NCBI RefSeq assembly: GCF_001593955.1
Contig: NZ_LTAZ01000013.1
Coordinates: 186,001 to 250,000, forward strand
Length of the DNA stretch: 64,000 bases
From: Halalkalicoccus paucihalophilus
Lineage (GTDB): Archaea > Halobacteriota > Halobacteria > Halobacteriales > Halalkalicoccaceae
Direction: 5' to 3'
A program made the position numbers and the translations under genes. Below the pieces are notes generated by a model. The model was not told the DNA's origin, did not search any database, and worked only from the letters and a program-made list of their open reading frames with translations. Positions 16,989 through 25,426 of the stretch are shown piece by piece (within the stretch, counting starts at the first letter, position 1; each line of letters starts with the position of its first letter).

Positions 16989-18164
16989 ATGCCAGCACTG
17001 TGGACCTATCCGTGGACGATGGCCCAAGAGGGTCTCGACGAGACATGTAAGGGGATCGTCGAACGCGGTCTCGATGAAATAACCGTCTCGAGCCATTACC
17101 ACTCGGTTCGGTCGCTCCAGCCCCAGTTCCCACACGCGCTCTTCCGGCAGTTCCCAGGTGGATGTCACTTCTCGCCGGACGCAGATCGGTTCGACGAGTG
17201 TCCTGTCACCCCATCTCCGGTGGCCATCGAGGGCTTCGATGACCCGCTCGCGGAGATCACGGCCGTCGCACACGATCATGGACTCGCTGTCAACGCGTGG
17301 ACGGTGTGTCTACACAATACCCGCCTCGGGACGACAAACCCCGAGTATCGGATCGAAAGCGCGTTCGGCGACAGCCACGACCACTCGCTGTGTCCGTCCC
17401 ACCCAGCGGTTCGGGACTACTTTGCGACGGTCGTGGAGGCACTCGTCGACCGGTCCATCGATGGAGTTCACCTCGAGTCGATCGGGTTCCCGAGCGCGTT
17501 CCACGGCCACGGACAGGAGTTTGGTCACGACAAGCGACAGGTGTTGACCGATCCGGCCGAAATGATGCTGCTTTCGCAGTGTTTCTGTGACGGGTGCCAG
17601 TACGCGGCCGAATCACACCCGATCGACCTCGCTCGTGCGAGAGCGCGCGTTAGAGATCTCCTCGAGAGAGCGTTGAGGGATCCGACGACCGAGACTCCAT
17701 CGCTCGACGCCCTGATCCGGGAGGAAGCGGTTCTCGACGCGCTGTTCGAGTTCCGGGCGTCGGTCGTCGAGGCGTTCGTCGAGCGACTCGCCGACGCCGC
17801 CGGGACCGTCCCGATGAACTACTACGTCGCGGAGTCACCCGGCGGTGCCGATCCCAAGGACGTGTGGTCCGCAGGCGTCAGACCCGACCGACTCGATGCG
17901 TCTCTCGACCGCATGACTGCGATGTGCTACGTTTCGGATCCGACGGTTGCTCGGGAGCGGGTTCTGAAACTTAAGGAGTTGGTCGATTGTCCCGTCGACG
18001 CTGGTCTGACGCTCGACCCGACTATCGTCGAAACCGCGTCTGAACTGCACGCACTCGTCGACACCCTCAAAGACTACGTGGACGGACCGCTGTCGTTCTA
18101 CCACCACGGTCTACTGTCCGAAACCCAACGTCGCTGGATCGAATCGGCGATAGAGGGATCCTGA
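16989..18164 (+). CDS. TIM-barrel glycoside-hydrolase-like protein, function unknown
   Basis: 391 residues from the ATG at 16989; the frame is open to 16899 but the added residues look random. Alternating beta/alpha pattern with GLDEITVSSHYHSV near the N-terminus, LAVNAWTVCLHNTRLG, CPSHPAVRDYFATVVEALVD and DGVHLESIGFP, then a CQCFCDGCQY-like cysteine patch (FCDGCQYAA). The CPSHPAVRDYF..DGVHLE pattern resembles hypothetical GHL/DUF4015-like hydrolases that act on polysaccharides. No secretion signal is seen. It is followed by an exported beta-helix protein gene 156 bp downstream, which would fit carbohydrate work, but the activity is not assigned. Confidence 0.5.
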   Translation: MPALWTYPWTMAQEGLDETCKGIVERGLDEITVSSHYHSVRSLQPQFPHALFRQFPGGCHFSPDADRFDECPVTPSPVAIEGFDDPLAEITAVAHDHGLAVNAWTVCLHNTRLGTTNPEYRIESAFGDSHDHSLCPSHPAVRDYFATVVEALVDRSIDGVHLESIGFPSAFHGHGQEFGHDKRQVLTDPAEMMLLSQCFCDGCQYAAESHPIDLARARARVRDLLERALRDPTTETPSLDALIREEAVLDALFEFRASVVEAFVERLADAAGTVPMNYYVAESPGGADPKDVWSAGVRPDRLDASLDRMTAMCYVSDPTVARERVLKLKELVDCPVDAGLTLDPTIVETASELHALVDTLKDYVDGPLSFYHHGLLSETQRRWIESAIEGS

Positions 18165-18320
18165 TCAATGGAATCTAATCCCACGGTGGTTCACTTCCTA
18201 ACCGATCCGTGTGTACTGTCCGAACTCGATTCTTGATTGGATCGTTCTGTCCTTTATTTTAGCCTCATATATTTTAATTAATTTTATATACTTCTAGATT
18301 AAATAATAATCCGGATTCAC

Positions 18321-19649
18321 ATGGACAGACGCAATTTCTTCACGTCGGTTGGGATCGCAAGCGGCATGCTTCTAGGCGGAACGACACCGGGACGCGGGGT
18401 TCGATCAGACCTGAGTCGCGGGGACGACACCGAGGAATCGTCCAATCGAATCAACACCGCAGACGACCTCGTTGAACTCTCTACAGTCGAACTCCTCGAA
18501 CTCGACAACGAAGCCGTTCGACGACCGTTCGATCCGGCTGTTGGCGGCGGTGCGGCCTACAACGCCGACGAGTTCGCCGGTGCGAGCGGCTATCCGCATG
18601 GAGGCACGTTCGCTCGGTCGGACGGCGACTACGTCGTCTCGACAGCCGATCAGCTCGAAGACGCGACCGACGCTGCCGAATCCGATGCGACGATCTGGAT
18701 CGAGGGTGACGCCGCGATCGACGTGACCGGCCTCTCGTGTACGCTCGCATCCGGTGTGACGATCGCGTCGGATCGTGGTCGAGACGGATCGGAGGGTGCA
18801 TTGCTCTATCAGGACCACAACGAGTTCAACACCTTCCTCAAGACGGGCGGTGACGACATTCGGATCACGGGTATTCGCTTCTCGGGTCCCGAACACGAGT
18901 ACTGGGACCTCGAGGAGCGGGACGTAAGCAGCATTTACGACGTTGGCATCACATGGGCACTGACGATCGACGACGACGACAGGATCGAGATCGACAACTG
19001 CCAGTTCTCCGGGTTCACGTACACGGGCATCCGCGTCGGTATGTGGGGCGACTACCGGTGTGACGGCATATACGTCCATCACTGTGAGTTCGTGAACAAC
19101 CCCTCGCCATCGCTTGGATACGGCGTGAACGTCTACGGCGGTGACCCGTTGCTCGAGTACAACTACTTCGATAATAACCGTCGATCCGTTGTCGGGGTCG
19201 GCGGCGACCTACCTGTCAACTACGTCGTTCGCAATAACCTCTTCGGCCCGCGGACTCGTCTGGCACCGATAGACGTTCACGGGGGGACCGTCAACGATAT
19301 GGACGAACCCCAGGCCGGCGTCCGAATGATCATCGACAACAACGTCGTGCTGTCAGAGGAGGGCATCCGTAGCGGCTCTCCACAGCCAGCAGTGGTCATT
19401 CGTGGCGTTCCACGGGAACGAGCCTACGTGCGCGGCAACTGGTTTTTCACCAGTCGAGCACCGCCGTTTAGCGCGGACGAAGGAACCGGTGACGGCGGCG
19501 GTGCAATACGCCAATGGACCGACCGTTACACTGCGATTACCGCCTTCAACAACATCACTGGAAAACTCGACCCCGTTGCCGACATCGGACTGGCAGGCAC
19601 CGCGTGGGATCCTCGACGTGATCGAAGCCGACAGTCGAACGGAGAGTGA
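18321..19649 (+). CDS. Tat-exported right-handed beta-helix protein (pectate-lyase-like)
   Basis: 442 residues. The N-terminus MDRRNFFTSVGIASGMLLGG is a twin-arginine signal. From about residue 110 it shows the pectate-lyase-like parallel beta-helix pattern: ITGIRFSG, IEIDNCQFSGF, YVHHCEFVNN, LEYNYFDNNRR, YVVRNNLFGPR, IIDNNVVLSE. Catalytic residues cannot be named with certainty. It could be a polysaccharide lyase or an inert carbohydrate-binding helix. An AT-rich promoter (CATATATTTTAATTAATTTT) lies 40-70 bp upstream. Confidence 0.75.
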   Translation: MDRRNFFTSVGIASGMLLGGTTPGRGVRSDLSRGDDTEESSNRINTADDLVELSTVELLELDNEAVRRPFDPAVGGGAAYNADEFAGASGYPHGGTFARSDGDYVVSTADQLEDATDAAESDATIWIEGDAAIDVTGLSCTLASGVTIASDRGRDGSEGALLYQDHNEFNTFLKTGGDDIRITGIRFSGPEHEYWDLEERDVSSIYDVGITWALTIDDDDRIEIDNCQFSGFTYTGIRVGMWGDYRCDGIYVHHCEFVNNPSPSLGYGVNVYGGDPLLEYNYFDNNRRSVVGVGGDLPVNYVVRNNLFGPRTRLAPIDVHGGTVNDMDEPQAGVRMIIDNNVVLSEEGIRSGSPQPAVVIRGVPRERAYVRGNWFFTSRAPPFSADEGTGDGGGAIRQWTDRYTAITAFNNITGKLDPVADIGLAGTAWDPRRDRSRQSNGE

Positions 19650-19708
19650 CGGTCCCGCATCTCCGAACTGTTACCCAAACCGTAGGACTATTCCAATCAG
19701 TCACCCGA

Positions 19709-19966
19709 TCACGGCTCCCGCCTCAACACCCGCAACGCGACGTACGCGACCGTGGAGACGAGAATCGCAGAAATACCGTAGATACCCATCATTCCGGCCA
19801 TCACCCCGACCTGTAGTACCAGCCCGATCCCGACCAGCACCAGCCCAAAGACGACTCCCTGTAGCGGCTTCGACCGTCGGACCTTCTCGAGATATGCGAC
19901 ACCGGCCGAAAACCCCTCGCGCGATTTCGTCGTTGTATCTGTTACCATGTGATGTGTTTTCATCAT
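19709..19966 (-). CDS. Small two-helix membrane protein
   Basis: 85 residues (starts at 19966 or, without the first six residues, at 19948). A polar N-terminal part of about 35 residues is followed by two membrane helices (GVVFGLVLVGIGLVLQVGVMAG and IYGISAILVSTVAYVALRVL) and a short basic tail RREP. The family is not recognised. It faces the beta-helix gene end to end. An AT-rich promoter (TCTCTATTGATATATAAATG) lies just upstream of the start. Confidence 0.55.
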   Translation of the reverse strand: MMKTHHMVTDTTTKSREGFSAGVAYLEKVRRSKPLQGVVFGLVLVGIGLVLQVGVMAGMMGIYGISAILVSTVAYVALRVLRREP

Positions 19967-20029
19967 TCTCTCTATTGATATATAAATGTTGGTCTCCCCA
20001 GATGAATACTAATTCGGACAATGAGGGAA

Positions 20030-20460
20030 CGTTGTTCGTTGCGGAATTGTCGGCTCCTCCCCTCCCTACTCCGTTCGCTTCACTCACTTCGTTGAGGAAG
20101 AGGCCTCCGCCTCGCAATTTAGGGGAAACCATTGCCAACGGAGTACGTCAGCGCGGAGAACCGCCAGCCATACAGTTGATATCCTCCCGCCGCTAAAGGG
20201 ACGAGATTCCTCCGTTGGGTTCAGCTACCGACCCACGGAGGCGACTTACGGGTTCTCACGCTGTTCGGTGGGACAAACACATGATGACGCTCACCATGAA
20301 TGATCGTCCCACTTGAACCGTGAAGGCCGTGCCATCGGCCCGACTTCGCCGCTCGCTTCGCGTTGTAATATGAACGCTGCCACAGTGAGTGCTCCGATAC
20401 CAAATACGCCCGTATCCAGCTGGACGGATTCCGGGTAGACACGGGAAGAGTAGTACGGTA
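20030..20460 (-). repeat. TnpB-element end remnant(s)
   Basis: No gene is seen in this stretch. GTTGATATCCTCCCGCCGCT at 20175 read on the minus strand gives a right end of the outer type (GGCGGGAGGATATCA), and the adjoining CCTCCGTTGGGTTC / GACCCACGGAGG strings form a hairpin around 20210-20245. Next to it, CTTCACTCACTTCGTTGAGG..GCCTCCGCCTCG near 20075-20115 looks like the imperfect hairpin at the left end of the inner element. These are scars without a transposase. Confidence 0.4.
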
Positions 20461-21483
20461 TTACCGGTTCATTACCTCCGCTCCGTCGTCATCGACGGTT
20501 TTCGAGTGACGCGCTCTGAGGCGGGGGTTGAAGACCCTATCAAGCCCCTGAGAGAGCAACACCAGCGAGAACGAGAGGAGGACGAGCGCCAGCATCGGTG
20601 GGTACAGCCAGTGTGCCGCACGTTGCGGGTTCGAGAGCGCGCCACCCGTCGAATAGGCTTCATTCATCATGACCCCCCAGTTCATCTCCGTGTACGGGAG
20701 AAATCCGAGGAAGTACAGCGCAACCGACGCGAAAATGACCCCCCTAGCTGCCTGTGCAGAGTTGATCAACACGTACGGCATGAGTTGCGGAACGATGTCC
20801 TTTTGCAGGATCGACGGGATCGAAACGCCCATCGAACGGGACGCCTCCACATACTCCTCCTCACGAAGCGTCAGGACCTGTGATCGGATCGTTCTCGCCA
20901 ATCCCGGCCAACTGTCTATCGCCAAGATCACGCCGACCGTAAACGGGTCTCGCGGCTGCCAGATTGCCGCAAGCACCACGATGAGCGGCAGTCCCGGAAT
21001 GACCATCAGGATATCGGAGACCAGCATTAGCACGTAGTCTGTGAACCCGCCCCTATATCCAGCGACCGTTCCGACAACGACTGCAACGCCGGCCGCGAAG
21101 ATGGCGCCAGCCAAGCCCATCTTGAGAACGGCCGGCGTCGAGTGGACGAGTTGCTTGTGGATCGGTTGGCCCATGTTGTCAGTACCGAGCGGGTACTTCC
21201 ACGACTGGAACCATGTCATGTACGTTTCGGCCTCGTTGATCCCTGGTTCAGGAACGAGATGGACGCCCACTGTTCCGGTAAAGACGAACAGACCGAGGAC
21301 AATGATGCCAAACCGGGTTCGCCAATCGGTCCACGCGATTCTGGCCTGTGTCAGGAAATATCGGTCAACGAACCGGGTCGCGCGTTCCATCCTCGAGACG
21401 TTCGGTCTGGACGATGCGGGTGTGTCTACGAGGAAGTCCGGGACTGTTCCTCCGTCGGTCATCGTGTCGTTTTCGTCTGACAT
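20461..21483 (-). CDS. Oligopeptide/dipeptide-type ABC transporter permease (DppC/OppC-like)
   Basis: 340 residues. A soluble N-terminal stretch of about 55 residues is followed by membrane helices (FGIIVLGLFVFTGTVGVHLV first) and the BPD_transp_1 domain. The EAA loop that contacts the ATPases is visible as EYVEASRSMGVSIPSIL..PQLMPYV. It is last of the transporter genes in transcription order, 16 bp behind the DppB-like gene. It should pair with 21500-22519 in the membrane. The family carries peptides, but in haloarchaea it also carries oligosaccharides and other solutes, so the substrate is open. Confidence 0.88.
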   Translation of the reverse strand: MSDENDTMTDGGTVPDFLVDTPASSRPNVSRMERATRFVDRYFLTQARIAWTDWRTRFGIIVLGLFVFTGTVGVHLVPEPGINEAETYMTWFQSWKYPLGTDNMGQPIHKQLVHSTPAVLKMGLAGAIFAAGVAVVVGTVAGYRGGFTDYVLMLVSDILMVIPGLPLIVVLAAIWQPRDPFTVGVILAIDSWPGLARTIRSQVLTLREEEYVEASRSMGVSIPSILQKDIVPQLMPYVLINSAQAARGVIFASVALYFLGFLPYTEMNWGVMMNEAYSTGGALSNPQRAAHWLYPPMLALVLLSFSLVLLSQGLDRVFNPRLRARHSKTVDDDGAEVMNR

Positions 21484-21499
21484 TGTTGGTGCTCCGTGT

Positions 21500-22519
21500 T
21501 CAGTATGCTTCGCGATCGCTCGTTCCCGCTCGTGGATCGACCACGCCGTACGTGAGGTCGGCTATCAGGATCCCGATGATGGTGATCGTCGAGAAGAATA
21601 TGAGTAACCCCATGAGAAGCGGGTAGTCCCGCTGGGTGAGTGCCTCGAACGTGTACCAGCCGATCCCGGGATAAGTGAAGATCTGTTCCATGATGATCGA
21701 ACTGCTGAAGATCGCGGCGATACCGAGCATGAACCGCGTATACAGGGGCAAGATCGCGTTCCGTCCGACGTACCGGAGGGCGATCCGATTGTCGCTGATG
21801 CCCCGGAGCCGTGCGACGTGGAGGTAATTCTCGCCGATCACACGGATGCAGTTACCGCGCATCGACAGTGCGGTTCCACCGAACCCGACAATGATGCCTG
21901 AAGCGATCGGTAAGATGGAATGGTGGACGACGCTCGCCATGAAGTAGATGTTGAATCCGGGGGCGGTATTCGGGTCGTATCTCCCTCTGGTTGGAAACAA
22001 CTCGAGTTGGAAGCCGAGAAACGAGAGCATCAAGATGGCACCAACGTAGTAGGGAACCGAGTTGAGAAACGTCGCACCGATCGAGCCGACATTATCGAAG
22101 TAGCTTCCCTCCTTGTAGGCCATCACCGCTCCAAGGAGGATGTTCGCGGTAAACCCGATCAAGAGACTATAGACGCTGATGAATATCGACCACGGCATCG
22201 CCCTAAAGAGGATGTCGAAGACGGGTTCGCGTCGCCAGATGGATTCGCCGAAGTCCTGGTAGACGATGATGTCCACCAGATACTGATAATAGGCGACGTG
22301 AATGGGCTGTTCCGGATCGACATTTGTCCGAAGTTCGATGATCCGGTTTACCTGATCGATATTGACGGGTTGGCCCTGTTGGACAGCGTCCCGTATCATC
22401 TGCTCTCGCATCGCCTCAAGCGGACCACCGGGCATCAAACGATATAGAACGAACGTTATTGTTATCACGGAAAATAATGTAATTATTGCTTGACCTATTC
22501 TCTTAGCGTAATAGTTCAT
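21500..22519 (-). CDS. Oligopeptide/dipeptide-type ABC transporter permease (DppB/OppB-like)
   Basis: 339 residues with the ATG at 22519 (MNYYAKRIGQAIITLF). The first membrane span is followed by the typical long loop RLMPGGPLEAMREQM, and further helices lead to the EAA region ARLRGISDNRIALRYVGRNA. It forms the permease pair with the next gene. The AT-rich region just upstream (TTTTACG to TAATGTAATTATT) may carry its own promoter, since the ATPase genes are separated from it by 536 bp holding an opposite-strand gene. Confidence 0.88.
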   Translation of the reverse strand: MNYYAKRIGQAIITLFSVITITFVLYRLMPGGPLEAMREQMIRDAVQQGQPVNIDQVNRIIELRTNVDPEQPIHVAYYQYLVDIIVYQDFGESIWRREPVFDILFRAMPWSIFISVYSLLIGFTANILLGAVMAYKEGSYFDNVGSIGATFLNSVPYYVGAILMLSFLGFQLELFPTRGRYDPNTAPGFNIYFMASVVHHSILPIASGIIVGFGGTALSMRGNCIRVIGENYLHVARLRGISDNRIALRYVGRNAILPLYTRFMLGIAAIFSSSIIMEQIFTYPGIGWYTFEALTQRDYPLLMGLLIFFSTITIIGILIADLTYGVVDPRAGTSDREAY

Positions 22520-22784
22520 AAAGTATATCTCACTTGGACAGAGTATAAGTTTTACGTCCAGTGTGACCACAGGACAAAATTTCGTTTCCGGTGACGTCGC
22601 CCGCTCTTAGTTCGAAGCAGTGTACGCTTATCACTGAGAGCGTTTCGCGAACGGAGACGATCAGGAATCGACGGTGAGATTCGATGTGGACGAAGTGTTT
22701 CCCCGAAGTCGAAGCGCCGCTTAGCCGGACTGTCGGGATAGCTCAATCCACAATACTTATCGCCGCATAGAAGCCTTCGACGGT

Positions 22785-23015
22785 ATGGGACGTTCGTTCA
22801 CCGATGAGCTGGCGAGGGAGATCGGTGCGTACAGACACTACTTTGTCCTCGGTATCGCGTTCTCAATCGTGTTCCTCCTCCTGTCAGTCGTCTCGCTTAC
22901 CGTCGTTGCGCCGGGAAGCGGAGCCTATTACATTACTGTCGTGAATATCGGAACCCTCGTGTTCGTCATCGGCCTGTGTGGCGTCGGGATATTGATCGCT
23001 AAGCGTCATGGGTAA
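22785..23015 (+). CDS. Small two-helix membrane protein inside the transporter cluster
   Basis: 76 residues. A charged start (MGRSFTDELAREIGAYRHY) is followed by two membrane helices (FVLGIAFSIVFLLLSVVSLTVV and TVVNIGTLVFVIGLCGVGILI) and the tail AKRHG. It is on the opposite strand to the ABC genes on both sides, in the gap between ATPase and permease genes. The family is not recognised. A haloarchaeal TATA-like ATACTTATC lies 30 bp upstream of the ATG, supporting a real gene. Confidence 0.55.
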   Translation: MGRSFTDELAREIGAYRHYFVLGIAFSIVFLLLSVVSLTVVAPGSGAYYITVVNIGTLVFVIGLCGVGILIAKRHG

Positions 23016-23055
23016 TGGGTGAACATTAGAAACCGATTGTGATTGGAATTGTGGG

Positions 23056-24132
23056 TTACGCTATCTCGTCGCTCTGCCAATACTCGTCCCTCTCGTCGCG
23101 CCTGAAGCAGGCAACCCCCGATTCGATGGTCTCGCCGGTCTGGGTTAACTGGGGGACGCGGTTTACACAAGTTTCACGCGCCTCGGGACAACGCGTGTGG
23201 AACCGGCAGCCACTCGGGGGGTTTTTCGGGTCCGGAATGTCGATCTGTCGGATTGGTGGCTCGTCGGATTCTTCCGTTATCGAATCCGGGTCCATTACGG
23301 GTGTCGCCCATCGGAGCACTCTAGTATACGGATGTCGGGGGTTTCGGATTATCTCCTCGGCCGGGCCGATCTCGACGAGCTTTCCGAGGTACATGATCCC
23401 GATCCGCCCACCGACCTTCTCGGCGAAGTAGTAGGCGTTCGCGAGGTCGTGTGAGATGTTTAGATACGAGGTGTTGAACTCCCGCTGTAGATCGTGCATG
23501 AGGTCCATCATCTCGATCCGCAGCGAGACGTCGAGGGCGCTGACGGCTTCGTCCGCGAGTATTAGGTCTGGATTCATCAACAGCGCTCGGCCCAATGCAA
23601 TCCGTTGTTGTTCGCCGCCGCTGAGCTGGTGGGGATAGCGGGACGCATACGACGAGGCTGGTTTCATCCCGACGTATTCCAACAGTTTGTAGATCCGCTC
23701 TTCCCGTTCTTCGGTACCGATCTGTGGGTACTGTTCTTTGAGCGGTACCGAGAGGGAGTTGAGGATCGTTCTGTTCGGATTCAGCGAACTGCCCGGATCC
23801 TGGTGAATGATCTGCAATGACTTCCGAATCTCCGGGAACGGAATGGTGACGTCGCCGTTTCCGTCCTTCGCGTCCCAGATGTCCTGTCCCCGGTATTTCA
23901 CGGAGCCGCTGGTCGGTCGCTGGAGGCCGACGGCTGTCTTTCCGAACGTGGTCTTCCCGCATCCGCTCTCGCCGACGAGGACGATGACCTCGTTTTCGCG
24001 GATGTCAAGCGAGACGTCGTCGACCGCCTTCACTACCTCCCGATCTCCACGAAGCGTCTGGAACAGGGATGCATTCGAGAACTCGACACCGACGTTCTCG
24101 AGGGAAACCACCGTCTCCTCACTTCGCGTCAT
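23056..24132 (-). CDS. ABC transporter ATPase (DppF/OppF-like)
   Basis: 358 residues. Walker A GESGCGKTTFGK, signature LSGGEQQRIALG, Walker B LILADEAVSALD and the H-loop ISHDLANAYY are present. The C-terminal oligo_HPY segment has PSGCRFHTRCPEARETC, whose cysteines may bind a metal cluster. It overlaps the upstream ATPase gene by 14 bp, so the two ATPases are made together and form the heterodimer driving the DppB/DppC-like permeases. Confidence 0.9.
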   Translation of the reverse strand: MTRSEETVVSLENVGVEFSNASLFQTLRGDREVVKAVDDVSLDIRENEVIVLVGESGCGKTTFGKTAVGLQRPTSGSVKYRGQDIWDAKDGNGDVTIPFPEIRKSLQIIHQDPGSSLNPNRTILNSLSVPLKEQYPQIGTEEREERIYKLLEYVGMKPASSYASRYPHQLSGGEQQRIALGRALLMNPDLILADEAVSALDVSLRIEMMDLMHDLQREFNTSYLNISHDLANAYYFAEKVGGRIGIMYLGKLVEIGPAEEIIRNPRHPYTRVLRWATPVMDPDSITEESDEPPIRQIDIPDPKNPPSGCRFHTRCPEARETCVNRVPQLTQTGETIESGVACFRRDERDEYWQSDEIA

Positions 24133-25201
24133 CGAACATCACCTCGGGCGTCTCATTGCTGAGCGTGTAGGGGAGTACCTCCCGTGCTTCCGACCAGTGA
24201 TGACAGGCTGCTCGATGTCGGTCGCTCACGTTCCGAAACGCCGGCTGAGTTTCGACGCACTGCTCGTTTGCGAGCGGACACCGGGAGTGATACGAACACC
24301 CTATGGGAACGTCGACGGGATCCGGACTGTCGCCTTCGATCGGCTGCATCTCGTCGAGCGCCGCGGCGAGGTTCGGGACGGCCTTGAGGAGCGCCCTCGT
24401 GTACGGGTGTGCGGCGTCTTTCAGAACGTCATGACACGGGCCGACCTCGACGAACTGGAACGCATACATGACGGCCAACCGATCCGCCAGATCCGCGACC
24501 AGCGGGAGGTCGTGCGTGATGAAGACGATCGTGATGTCGTATTCCTCGTGGAGCTTCGAGAGCAAGCTTGTGATCGAGCGCTGCATGAGCAGATCCAGCG
24601 CCGCAGTTGGTTCGTCCATCACGAGCACGTTCGGCTTGAGGAGTAAACTGAGTGCAATTAGCGCTCGTTGTGCCATCCCGCCGCTGAGCTGGTGGGGGTA
24701 CGACTCCAGCACGCGATCCGGGTCGAGATACAGGTCCTTGAGCAGGGTGCGACCGTGTTCCATCCCCGCCTCGAGCTCGTAGTCGTGGGCGTAAAGCGTC
24801 TCCTCGAAGTGTTCACCGATCGTCATCGTCGGATTAAACGAGTCCATCGCACCCTGGAATACCATCGAGATCTCCTCCCAGCGGAATCTCTTGAGGTCCC
24901 GATCGCTGAGTTTACGGATGTTGTACGGTTCGCCATCGGGTGGGTGATAGATGACCTCGCCCGAGAGAACGCCGGGCTCGACGACCGCGTCCAGCAACGC
25001 GGAAGCGAACATCGATTTCCCGCTCCCGCTCTCGCCAACGACACCGATGATCTCATCGCGGTAGATGTCGATCGAGACGTCGTCCAGTACCTTTGATGTG
25101 CCCCGGTCCATATCGAACGAGACGGACGCGTTTCTGACCTCGAGCAGGAGTTCGTGCTGATTCTTGCGTGCAGTCGGTCGTTGGGTTTTGCGTATCGTCA
25201 C
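24119..25201 (-). CDS. ABC transporter ATPase (DppD/OppD-like)
   Basis: 360 residues. Walker A GESGSGKSMFAS, signature LSGGMAQRALIA, Walker B VLVMDEPTAALD, H-loop ITHDLPLVADL, and a C-terminal oligo_HPY part with IGCSYHSRCPLANEQC. It is first of the two ATPase genes. The 225 bp before it hold a hairpin terminator for the substrate-binding-protein gene and an AT-rich promoter region (TATCATTATATAAATTTTG), so it may be transcribed partly on its own. Confidence 0.9.
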   Translation of the reverse strand: MTIRKTQRPTARKNQHELLLEVRNASVSFDMDRGTSKVLDDVSIDIYRDEIIGVVGESGSGKSMFASALLDAVVEPGVLSGEVIYHPPDGEPYNIRKLSDRDLKRFRWEEISMVFQGAMDSFNPTMTIGEHFEETLYAHDYELEAGMEHGRTLLKDLYLDPDRVLESYPHQLSGGMAQRALIALSLLLKPNVLVMDEPTAALDLLMQRSITSLLSKLHEEYDITIVFITHDLPLVADLADRLAVMYAFQFVEVGPCHDVLKDAAHPYTRALLKAVPNLAAALDEMQPIEGDSPDPVDVPIGCSYHSRCPLANEQCVETQPAFRNVSDRHRAACHHWSEAREVLPYTLSNETPEVMFDDAK

Positions 25202-25394
25202 AGATTCTCACCGTTCGCGAACACTGTTCGCTTTACTGCTGCCAGCAACGCCACGCCCCGAGAATGAAGCCGGCAGTTTTTCCATACGAACGTGTAGTGA
25301 TATCATTATATAAATTTTGTGTTAGATGATACTATATGATAGGATAAAGATAATTGAATCAAGCGAACTGTGACGAACCAAATAAGATCGATCC

Positions 25395-25424
25395 TAAAAG
25401 CCACGGATCATCCGACCCGTGGTT
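25395..25424 (-). terminator. Hairpin terminator after the substrate-binding protein gene
   Basis: CCACGG (25401-25406) and CCGTGG (25417-25422) form a stem with a 10-base loop starting five bases past the stop codon. On the minus strand it is followed by CTTTTAGG. Confidence 0.5.
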
Positions 25425-25426
25425 GT

